Shown piece by piece: positions 6,910 to 12,708 of a stretch of 15,784 nt of DNA. Source of the DNA: JBGOUV01 sp041477815 (GTDB lineage Bacteria > Acidobacteriota > Terriglobia > Bryobacterales > JACQDG01); contig JBGOUV010000133.1 in the NCBI GenBank assembly GCA_041477815.1, positions 1 to 15,784 on the forward strand, given 5' to 3'. The stretch's first letter is position 1; the number at the start of each line of letters is the position of its first letter. The position numbers and the translations under genes were made by a program. Under the pieces are notes generated by a model. That model saw nothing but the letters and a program-made list of their open reading frames with translations. It had not been told where the DNA came from and did no database searches.

Positions 6910-6974
6910 GGGAGAGGTGTAAACCCGCGAGCCCTCCCGGCCGATAGACCAGCAGAAACCGAGGAGACTACGCC

Positions 6975-7154
6975 GTGGAACAAACCGCCCTGCACACGAT
7001 GATCGAGCAGTTGAGGAAGGAACTGGTGGAGATGCAGTACGCCATTCACGCCCTGGAAGCCCTGGCATCCGGGAAGCCGCGGCGGGGACGTCCACCCAAA
7101 CTCGTGGCCGACTGGCTGGCGTCGGTAGGCAAAGGTCGAAGATCGAGAACCTAA
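6975..7154 (+). CDS. 59-residue basic protein with N-terminal helix and AT-hook-like motif
   Basis: A short gene with a GTG start preceded at 8 nt by GAGGAG (6961-6966), ending in TAA at 7154. Residues 1-32 form a probable amphipathic helix or short coiled coil (MIEQLRKELVEMQYAIHALE), followed by a basic RRGRPPK at 36-42. The GRP core with flanking basic residues is the AT-hook motif, which inserts in the minor groove of A/T-rich DNA. The C-terminus is basic (GKGRRSRT). It lies divergent from the orphan winged-helix regulator, with the tandem 11-bp repeat in between, so co-regulation is likely. A DNA-binding or nucleoid-associated role, perhaps as a small dimer, is inferred. I do not recognise a named family. 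The good RBS and coherent composition support it as a real gene. Confidence 0.6.
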   Translation: MEQTALHTMIEQLRKELVEMQYAIHALEALASGKPRRGRPPKLVADWLASVGKGRRSRT

Positions 7155-7217
7155 AGCCGTTCACACCTGAACACCGTTCCGCCCGGTCGATGGGATAATG
7201 AAAAGGAGAGGCCGCCC

Positions 7218-7313
7218 CTGACCCCCAACGACTTCCGCATCGTGTGCGCGGTCTTTGCCGTGGCTTTCCTGGTGCTCATCGTTATCCGGCGCCTCGGCCG
7301 CACGGGCCGGTAG
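7218..7313 (+). CDS. possible 31-residue single-span membrane peptide (CTG or GTG start)
   Basis: A frame ending in TAG at 7313 encodes TPNDFRIVCAVFAVAFLVLI followed by VIRRLGRTGR, a single hydrophobic segment with a basic tail, typical of a small inner-membrane peptide with the tail in the cytoplasm. No ATG is available; the candidates are CTG at 7218, 7 nt after GGAGAGG, or GTG at 7242 inside the hydrophobic segment. A 7-codon frame (ATG at 7198, MKRRGRP) ends with a TGA that overlaps the CTG by 2 nt, so coupling is conceivable. The peptide sequence looks non-random, but a non-standard start keeps confidence low. Confidence 0.3.
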   Translation: MTPNDFRIVCAVFAVAFLVLIVIRRLGRTGR

Positions 7314-7969
7314 CCCGGGCTGGTGGTGTCCTAATTTCCCAACCCGGAAGCTGGAGCATATTGAGCAGCAAAATTCGGGCCTTCTCTGCGAGATAGGAGA
7401 AAGAGCATGGTCTCATCAGACGAAACATCTTGGGAACATAGTTTTCTCAGGCATGAGCGGATCTATCGATCCGATGGTCTCTCCCCGCCAAACCAAGGTG
7501 AGGGCCTTCGGCCCTGGCATTTTTTGTGGGGGCCCGGCTCCAGGCCTCGCCCCCAACCCATCGTCTCGAGGAGTCTGCGGCCGGTTATTCGTCGGTCGGG
7601 TTGCTCTCCCGCAGAGCCCGCCTCCGCTTCACCGGCTAGGGTTGATGGTACAGTAAAGCGAACCAGCCGCTCAACGACCTTTCAGCGAACGGCGAACAGA
7701 GGCTTAACTGGTTATCTCAGTCCAGGGGTCCACTTCATTAGGAATACGTGAACCTCTCCTTGTTCCAGCCGCAGTTCTACCTCCTCCACAAACCACCGTG
7801 TCGCAATCCCCAGGACCTGTTCGTGCAGTTCTCGATCTCGCAGGGCCCCCATTTTGCCATGCGCCCCATTCACCACTCTCTACAGGAACCGATCTCCTCC
7901 CACCCGCCCTCGTGTGCACTCATACCCACTGAAAAGCCTGAACTCCCTTATATGTGTATACTCATGGTC
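7314..7969. other. 656-bp region without a convincing gene
   Basis: No start-RBS-coding combination is convincing here. The oxidoreductase frame stays open back to 7748, but that segment lacks the family's residues and the Tat signal starts only at 7970. Structure is visible: a CGGATC-TATC-GATCCG hairpin at 7458-7473, a terminator-like hairpin at 7501-7525, and a GGGGGC/GCCCCC inverted repeat just after it. A small RNA ending at the terminator is possible. The promoter of the oxidoreductase should lie in the right half; I could not place it confidently. Confidence 0.4.
7501..7525 (+). terminator. terminator-like hairpin with six-T run
   Basis: AGGGCC (7501-7506), loop TTC, GGCCCT (7510-7515), then GGCA and TTTTTT (7520-7525). 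The 6-bp GC stem is strong, but four bases separate it from the T run, longer than usual. No gene ends nearby on the plus strand apart from the possible small peptide at 7313, so it may terminate an untranslated RNA. Confidence 0.45.
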
Positions 7970-9292
7970 ATGAATCGTCGTGAATTTCTCTATTCCGGGG
8001 GCTACGCTCTCCAGTCCGCCTTGCAGAAGCCCCGGCGCGTCGGGCTGATCGGTTGCGGCTGGTACGGCAAATGCGACTTGTTCCGGCTGATCCAGGTGGC
8101 GCCGGTGGAGGTCGTTTCGCTGTGCGATGTGGACAAGAACATGCTCGCCCAGGCCGCCGACCGCGTGGCCGAGCGGCAGGCGTCCAGGAAGAAGCCGCGC
8201 ACCTATGCCGACTATCGGGAGATGCTGCGGGAGAAGAACCTGGACATCGTCCTGATCGCCACGCCGGACCACTGGCACGCCCTGCCCATGATCGCCGCCG
8301 TGCAGGCCGGCGCCGACGTGTGGGTGCAGAAGCCGATCAGCGTGGACGTGGTGGAAGGCCAAGCGATGCTGGCGGCGGCTCGCAAGTATAACCGGGTGGT
8401 GCAGGTGGGGACGCAGCGGCGCAGTACGCCTCACTTGATAGAGGCCCGCGACAACTTCCTGCGGACGGGAAAGCTCGGTAAGATCGGCTTGGTAGAGATC
8501 TACTGCTACTACCATATGCGCCGGCGCGGGAACCCGCCGGACACCGCTCCGCCCGAGTACCTGGATTGGGAGATGTGGACCGGCCCGGCGCCGCTGCGTC
8601 CGTACAACAGTCTGGCGCATCCGGGAAGCTGGCGCTCCTTCATGGAGTACGGCAACGGCATCGTGGGAGATATGTGCATCCACATGTTCGACATGGTTCG
8701 GTGGATGCTCGGGCTGGGGTGGCCGCAGCGCGTTTCCTCATCGGGCGGGATTCTGGTGGAGAAGGAGAGCAAGGCCAACATTACGGACACTCAGACCGCT
8801 ACCTTTGACTACGACGATCTGAAGATCGTGTGGCAGCATCGCTCCTGGGGCCACCCGCCCGACCCTGCCTATCCGTGGGGGGCGACGTTCTACGGGGACC
8901 AGGGGACGCTGAAGGCGAGCGTCATGGGCTACGACTTCACGCCGCTCGAAAAGGGCGGCGCGGCCGTGCATAAGGACGTCACCTATGAGCTGGAGCAGTA
9001 CCCCGAGGATAAGGCCGAGGAGCGCCTGGAGAAACACGTCGCCCCGGCCATCCGCTACCAGATGAAGGATTTTCTGGCGGCGATTGACGCGCGGCGGAAG
9101 CCAGTAGCCGACATCGAACAGGGCTACATTTCCACGGCGAGCTGCATCCTGGCGAATCTGGCGATGAAGACCGGCCGGACGCTGGCGTGGGACGCGGACA
9201 AGCAGCGCGTCAGGGGCGACGACGAGGCCAACCGGTTGTTGCGGCGGCCGTATCGGCGTCCGTGGGTGCATCCGGAGCCGGACAAGGTATGA
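7970..9292 (+). CDS. Tat-exported Gfo/Idh/MocA-family oxidoreductase
   Basis: A 440-residue protein. The N-terminus MNRREFLYSGG is a twin-arginine (Tat) signal, consistent with export of a folded NAD(P)-binding enzyme. The Rossmann fold begins at 24 with VGLIGCGWYGK (the GxGxxG-type loop), followed by ATPDHWHALP (98-107) and QKPISVD (120-126), the counterpart of the EKP motif with Gln for Glu. The C-terminal domain carries GDMCIHMFDMVRWM (233-246), with D234, H238 and D241 as likely catalytic or substrate residues. Members act on sugars, inositols or glycosides; Tat-exported members are abundant in Planctomycetes and Acidobacteriota and may serve polysaccharide breakdown. No sugar-related genes lie beside it, so the substrate is unknown. 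ATG at 7970 was chosen to place RR near the terminus; ATG at 7964 is equally possible. The upstream in-frame extension is rejected. Confidence 0.88.
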   Translation: MNRREFLYSGGYALQSALQKPRRVGLIGCGWYGKCDLFRLIQVAPVEVVSLCDVDKNMLAQAADRVAERQASRKKPRTYADYREMLREKNLDIVLIATPDHWHALPMIAAVQAGADVWVQKPISVDVVEGQAMLAAARKYNRVVQVGTQRRSTPHLIEARDNFLRTGKLGKIGLVEIYCYYHMRRRGNPPDTAPPEYLDWEMWTGPAPLRPYNSLAHPGSWRSFMEYGNGIVGDMCIHMFDMVRWMLGLGWPQRVSSSGGILVEKESKANITDTQTATFDYDDLKIVWQHRSWGHPPDPAYPWGATFYGDQGTLKASVMGYDFTPLEKGGAAVHKDVTYELEQYPEDKAEERLEKHVAPAIRYQMKDFLAAIDARRKPVADIEQGYISTASCILANLAMKTGRTLAWDADKQRVRGDDEANRLLRRPYRRPWVHPEPDKV

Positions 9293-9867
9293 GCCGACAC
9301 GGTTGGCTAACGCTGGGGTTATTTTCGCAGGGAACTGGGTGAGTTGGCGCTGGGACAGTCACCGAGACTTTTTTGCACGGTTTAATTTTCTCGCATGGAA
9401 AATTTGCATGGCTTGGCCCTTGTACGCCTGAGAGTCCATATTGCTCGTAAGTTTTTCTGGTCACAAGACTTGGGCTCACCGCCAGGAAATTCAGAGATTA
9501 CTGCCTCATTTGTAATCTCCGTTGCGTTTTGAAGCGATGGGATCGCCGCCGCCCGATGGGGCTCCGCGTGCAACATAGCGCCCGAGTTCAAAGACGGGAA
9601 TGAGTAGCCCGGCCCCAGGTAGAGTGTGCGTGTTTCCGGGGCGGCCTCGGCCGCCCTAAAGAATTCCCACCCAAGCTGCAAAAGGGCCGCGCGAAAAGCC
9701 GGCCCCCGTTTGTGGGCGGGGGCCGGATGCTCGCGGCGCCCGGTTGGGGGCCGCAAGGTGTGTGTCGCACACGCCTGCATTATACCCCACCCGGATCCGC
9801 GAGCCAGCAAGCTCCCACAGAAGCTAGAGGAGTAGTGTGCAGTACACCTTAATAAAGGAGCTACAAA
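9293..9867. other. 575-bp region without a convincing gene, several hairpins
   Basis: No supported gene is seen. A long minus-strand frame (9382-10011) runs through it and antisense into the next gene, but it has no clear RBS or recognisable domain. Inverted repeats include AATTTTC/GAAAATT at 9384-9404, GGGCGGCC/GGCCGCCC at 9639-9656, and a perfect 10-bp stem at 9699-9726. A T6 run at 9369-9374 after a weak GGTGA/TCACC stem could end the oxidoreductase transcript. The promoter of the following Cys-rich gene must lie here, but I could not identify it with confidence. Confidence 0.4.
9699..9726 (-). terminator. strong GC hairpin, terminator-like only on the minus strand
   Basis: CCGGCCCCCG (9699-9708) and CGGGGGCCGG (9717-9726) form a perfect 10-bp stem with an 8-nt loop. 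On the plus strand no T run follows. On the minus strand the stem is followed by CTTTT, so if it terminates anything it is a minus-strand transcript, for which no gene was found. Confidence 0.3.
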
Positions 9868-10611
9868 ATGAGAACGACTCTGACCATGTTGGCAGTACTC
9901 GCACTGTCGGCGTTCCTCTGTACCTCGGCCTGGGCGCAAAACGCCCCGGCGGGGGCTGGCGCCGGCACCCAGGCGGTAATCCCGCTGACCGATCCGGTGG
10001 GGTTTACCCACGGCAACAGCAGCGCCGATTGCACCCTTCCCACGAGTCCGAATTTCGGTGTCGACTCGTATACCCTTACGCTGACGGCCCCGAAGGAAGT
10101 CACGATCGGCGCCGCCGACTGCTGCTGCATCGGTGACTACTACCAGACCTTCGTGAACGGCTCCACCTTCAACACCACGCCGAACCCGTTCACCTACTGC
10201 GCCGCCGGCACCGATCCCTGGGGTTGCGTCACGGGGACTTGCACTGCCTTAAGCAGCGGCAGCAGCACCGCGTGTTTGCCCGCCGGAACCTATTCGGTGG
10301 CGGTGAGGGGCAAAACGTTCGAGGGCCACACATCCGTGGAGATCGCCGCGGAATTGATGTGCCCGAACGCCTGGACCGACTCGATCAGCACGGCTCCAGT
10401 GGCCGACTGCAGTTGCGGAGAGCGGCAGGCCGGGGTCATCCTGCTGATGCCGGATGAGAGTTCGTTTCAGAATCACGGGAAATACGTGAGCGCAGCGGTA
10501 ACGATCCTCGACTCCATGGGGGCCGTATCCGAGGAGTGCCATTCCTGCATTGTCAACCAGTTCGCCCGAAGCGTTCCCCAGGACGCCATGACGAGCTGCG
10601 GTACATTGTAG
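9868..10611 (+). CDS. secreted Cys-rich protein of unknown function
   Basis: A 247-residue protein with a clear Sec signal peptide (hydrophobic core 6-20, cleavage likely after AWA at 23) and a strong AGGAG RBS 7 nt upstream of ATG. The mature part has 14 cysteines in about 224 residues, including a CCC triplet at 85-87, a CxC at 181/183 and a CxxC at 224/227. Middle strands such as DSYTLTLTAPKEVTI and GTYSVAVRGKTF suggest a beta-sandwich. The tail contains PDESSFQNHGKYVSAAV, similar to a short motif seen in other secreted proteins of unknown function. No catalytic motif is recognised. It precedes, in the same direction, the DUF1573 and DsbA-like genes, so the cysteines may be oxidised or repaired by those products. 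A strong hairpin separates it from the next gene, so it may also be transcribed alone at a higher level. Confidence 0.75.
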   Translation: MRTTLTMLAVLALSAFLCTSAWAQNAPAGAGAGTQAVIPLTDPVGFTHGNSSADCTLPTSPNFGVDSYTLTLTAPKEVTIGAADCCCIGDYYQTFVNGSTFNTTPNPFTYCAAGTDPWGCVTGTCTALSSGSSTACLPAGTYSVAVRGKTFEGHTSVEIAAELMCPNAWTDSISTAPVADCSCGERQAGVILLMPDESSFQNHGKYVSAAVTILDSMGAVSEECHSCIVNQFARSVPQDAMTSCGTL

Positions 10612-10636
10612 TTATAGTATACTGAATCACTGATCT

Positions 10637-10664
10637 AGTGGGGGATGAGAAGTCATCCCCCACT
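10637..10664 (+). terminator. perfect 12-bp hairpin between the Cys-rich and DUF1573 genes
   Basis: AGTGGGGGATGA (10637-10648), loop GAAG, TCATCCCCCACT (10653-10664), then TCTTTGG. The stem is perfect and very stable, but the T run is poor and the GGAGG of the next gene starts 5 nt later. It may act as a partial terminator or mRNA-end stabiliser for the Cys-rich gene, or as a 5' leader hairpin if transcription starts downstream of the TATACT at 10618-10623. Confidence 0.5.
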
Positions 10665-10680
10665 TCTTTGGAGGTGTTTT

Positions 10681-11682
10681 TTGAAGATATTACTGAGTTG
10701 GAGCGTGCTGCTATGGGCGCCGGCGGCGTTCTCGGGTCCGCAGGCCGCGTTCCAGGAAACCCGCTTCTCCGCCGGCCCGGTGGACCAGGGCCAAGTGGTC
10801 CGGCATGCCTTCCTGTTCCGGAACTCCGGGACGAGCGAGCTACGGGTGCGGGCGGTGACCCCGACTTGAGGCTGCACCATAGGCGACTTTGACAAAGTCG
10901 TCCTTCCTGGTCAGGAAGGCAAGATTACTCTAACTGTGGACACCAAGCAGGTGCGGGGGCAGTTCTCAAAAGCGGCGCGCGTGGAGTGGGATCATCCGGA
11001 ACTTGCCCCGGTGATGCTGGAGGTGGCCGGGAGGATCCGGTACGCTGTGGAAGTCAGCCCGGCATCTCTATTCCTGGAGGGCTTTCCGGAAGAGCGCAAG
11101 ACGGCGGCGGTCACCCTCACCAACCACGAGGACACGCCCCTGCGGGTCGCCGGGGTTCGCTGCAGCCTGCCGGAGGTGGAGACGGCGATCGAAGAGATCG
11201 AGCCTGGCCAGAAGTATCGCTTGACGGCCACGCGACGGGTGGATTTGCCGCGCCGGTCGATCCCCCGAGGCCTGGTGGAGGTGACGCTGGAGGACCCGGC
11301 GCGTCCCAAGGTCGATATTCCGGTTTATGTAGTGGTGAAGCAGAAGGTGAGCGTGAACCGGGGCGCAGTGGTGTTCCGCGGCGCGCCCGCCGGAGCCCCG
11401 CCCAAAGAGGTCACCGTACTGGTGGACAAGTACGGGGACCAGGAGTTTCGGATCAAGGGCGTCACCTGCGACTTGCCTTACGTGACGGTGGAGACTGTCG
11501 CACTTCCGTACCAACGGAATATCGCGGCGTCCGAGCTGAAGTTTGACTTGAAGGCCGAGCGGCCGGCCCAGCCCTTTGAGGGCAAAGTAGTGATTGAGAC
11601 AACCGACCCGGAGTTCTCGCGCCTTACGCTGGCGGTAATGGGCCCCGGCCGGGCACCGGCGGTGGCGGCGGTACAGAAATGA
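10681..11682 (+). CDS. exported three-repeat DUF1573 (ASH-like) protein with in-frame TGA, candidate selenoprotein
   Basis: A 333-codon gene starting at TTG (MKILLSWSVLLW...) 6 nt after GGAGG, with a signal peptide of about 20 residues. The frame is open except for TGA at codon 63 (10867-10869). Around it the product reads VRAVTPT-[TGA]-GCTIGDFDKVVLPG, matching DUF1573, whose conserved motif is CGCT, so the TGA replaces the first Cys. Three Ig-like repeats follow: about 22-117, 118-220 and 221-322. The second and third carry single Cys at the related places (C161 in VRCSLP, C263 in VTCDLP). No ribosome-binding site precedes GTG at 10936, so independent translation of the second part is unlikely. 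SECIS-like hairpins start 12 nt after the TGA. The stop overlaps the region of the DsbA-like start. Other genes here use TGA as a stop, so it is not globally recoded. Alternatives are a nonsense mutation or base error from TGC. Confidence 0.75.
10867..10869 (+). other. in-frame TGA at the conserved Cys position, possible selenocysteine codon
   Basis: The TGA lies at codon 63 of the DUF1573 gene; the 62 codons before it and the 270 after it are in one frame. TGA differs from TGC and TGT (Cys) by one base. It is followed by GGC TGC ACC, giving U-G-C-T in place of C-G-C-T. Confidence 0.55.
10882..10919 (+). promoter_or_regulatory. SECIS-like hairpin(s) just downstream of the in-frame TGA
   Basis: Hairpin 1: CGACTTT (10884-10890), loop GAC, AAAGTCG (10894-10900), extended by GG (10882-10883) pairing with CC (10902-10903) across a bulged T at 10901. 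The loop begins 22 nt after the TGA and starts with G, within the loose bacterial SECIS rules (apical loop about 16-37 nt from UGA, G in the first two loop bases). Hairpin 2: CCTTCC (10902-10907), loop TGGTCA, GGAAGG (10914-10919), whose GGT loop core recalls the E. coli fdhF element, but it is slightly far from the TGA. The two share CC and compete. Structure by eye only; no folding was run. Confidence 0.45.
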
Positions 11683-11690
11683 GGACCATC

Positions 11691-12683
11691 ATGAAACGAA
11701 TCACTATCCTGGCGCTGGCCACCGCTCTGGCATTGGCCGCCGCCGATAACAGGCCCCGAAAGACGCTCGGCAGCGTTAACGGGCGCGAGATTACGGAAGA
11801 GGACATTCGCCAGAAGGCTCACGGCGCGCTGGCCCGCCTGGAAACCCAGATGTACCAGGTTCGCAAGCAGGCCCTGAGCGCCGTGGTGGCCGACTTCCTG
11901 CTGGAGGAGCAAGCCAAGAAAGAGGGGATGACGGTCGATCAGCTCATGAAGCGCGAGATCGAGACCAAAGTGGGCGCGGTGACCGACGCCGAGGTAGAAA
12001 AATTCTACGAGGACCGGCGGACCCAGATCCAGAAACCCATCGACGAAGTCCGACCCCAGATCGTCGAGGCGATCCGCGGTAACCGGGTAGCCATGCTCCG
12101 GGCCGACTATGTGAAGAAGCTGCGGGAAAGCGCGCGGGTACAGACGTCGCTGGAGGCGCCCGTGGTGGAGGTCCCGCTAGACGGCCAGAAGGCTTTCGCG
12201 CGCGGCAATCCGCGAGCGCCGGTGACCATCGTGGAGTTTTCCGACTACACGTGCGGTTACTGCGCCAAGGCCGAGACCGAACTGGCGCGGCTCCAGGAGA
12301 TCTACAAGGACAAGGTGCAGTTAATCCTGAAGGACTATCCCAGGATGGAGGCCTCCGAAAAGCCCTTGCAGGCGGCCCACTGCGCAGGAGAGCAGGGTAA
12401 GCAGGCTGAGTACCACCGGGCCCTGTTCGCCAACCAGAAGGCGCTGGGGCAAGCAGAGACCCTCAACAAGCTGGCCGGCGAAGTGGGCCTGGACGCGCCG
12501 CGGTTCGCCGCCTGCCTGGACGAGGGCCGTTACGCGGCACGAGTGCGCCAGGACAAAGAGGATGGAGACCGGGCCGGGGTAAGCGGGACGCCGACGTTCT
12601 TCATCAACGGACGCATGCTCCAGGGCGCGCAACCGCTGGCGACGTTCCGTGAAGTGATTGATGAGGTGATTCAGGCGAAGTAA
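11691..12683 (+). CDS. exported SurA-N-like / DsbA-like thioredoxin-fold fusion
   Basis: A 330-residue protein with signal peptide (MKRITILALATALALAAA). Residues about 25-155 resemble the helical N-terminal domain of SurA/PrsA-type chaperones: VNGREITEEDIR, then long charged helices ending near ADYVKKLRE. Residues about 165-330 are a DsbA-like thioredoxin fold with NPRAPVTIVEFSDYTCGYC (active-site C188-GY-C191), a helical insert, and the cis-Pro loop GVSGTPTFFING (T300-P301). It should form or shuffle disulfides in periplasmic or secreted proteins. Further cysteines are C231 and C275. ATG at 11691 is preferred over 11679 because GAGGA precedes it by 5 nt; the 11679 ATG overlaps the previous stop (ATGA). 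Close coupling to the DUF1573 gene implies a joint role, perhaps redox control of the UGC/CGC site or of the Cys-rich exported neighbours. Confidence 0.88.
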   Translation: MKRITILALATALALAAADNRPRKTLGSVNGREITEEDIRQKAHGALARLETQMYQVRKQALSAVVADFLLEEQAKKEGMTVDQLMKREIETKVGAVTDAEVEKFYEDRRTQIQKPIDEVRPQIVEAIRGNRVAMLRADYVKKLRESARVQTSLEAPVVEVPLDGQKAFARGNPRAPVTIVEFSDYTCGYCAKAETELARLQEIYKDKVQLILKDYPRMEASEKPLQAAHCAGEQGKQAEYHRALFANQKALGQAETLNKLAGEVGLDAPRFAACLDEGRYAARVRQDKEDGDRAGVSGTPTFFINGRMLQGAQPLATFREVIDEVIQAK

Positions 12684-12708
12684 GGAATTTCAGACTGCGG
12701 AGGTTAAC

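Noticed and set aside
7748..7969. N-terminal extension of the Gfo/Idh/MocA oxidoreductase
   Set aside because: The Tat signal MNRREFL begins at 7970; the extension would bury it internally and has no family similarity.
9382..10011. 209-residue minus-strand open frame
   Set aside because: It has no clear RBS or recognisable domain and runs antisense into the signal peptide of the Cys-rich gene; high GC makes such frames common.
10936..11682. Separate gene starting with GTG at 10936
   Set aside because: No Shine-Dalgarno precedes the GTG, it starts in the middle of a DUF1573 repeat, and the frame is continuous with the upstream part through the single TGA.
10681..11682. Genome-wide reassignment of TGA to an amino acid
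   Set aside because: At least five other genes in the window end naturally in TGA with family-typical C-termini, so TGA is a normal stop here.
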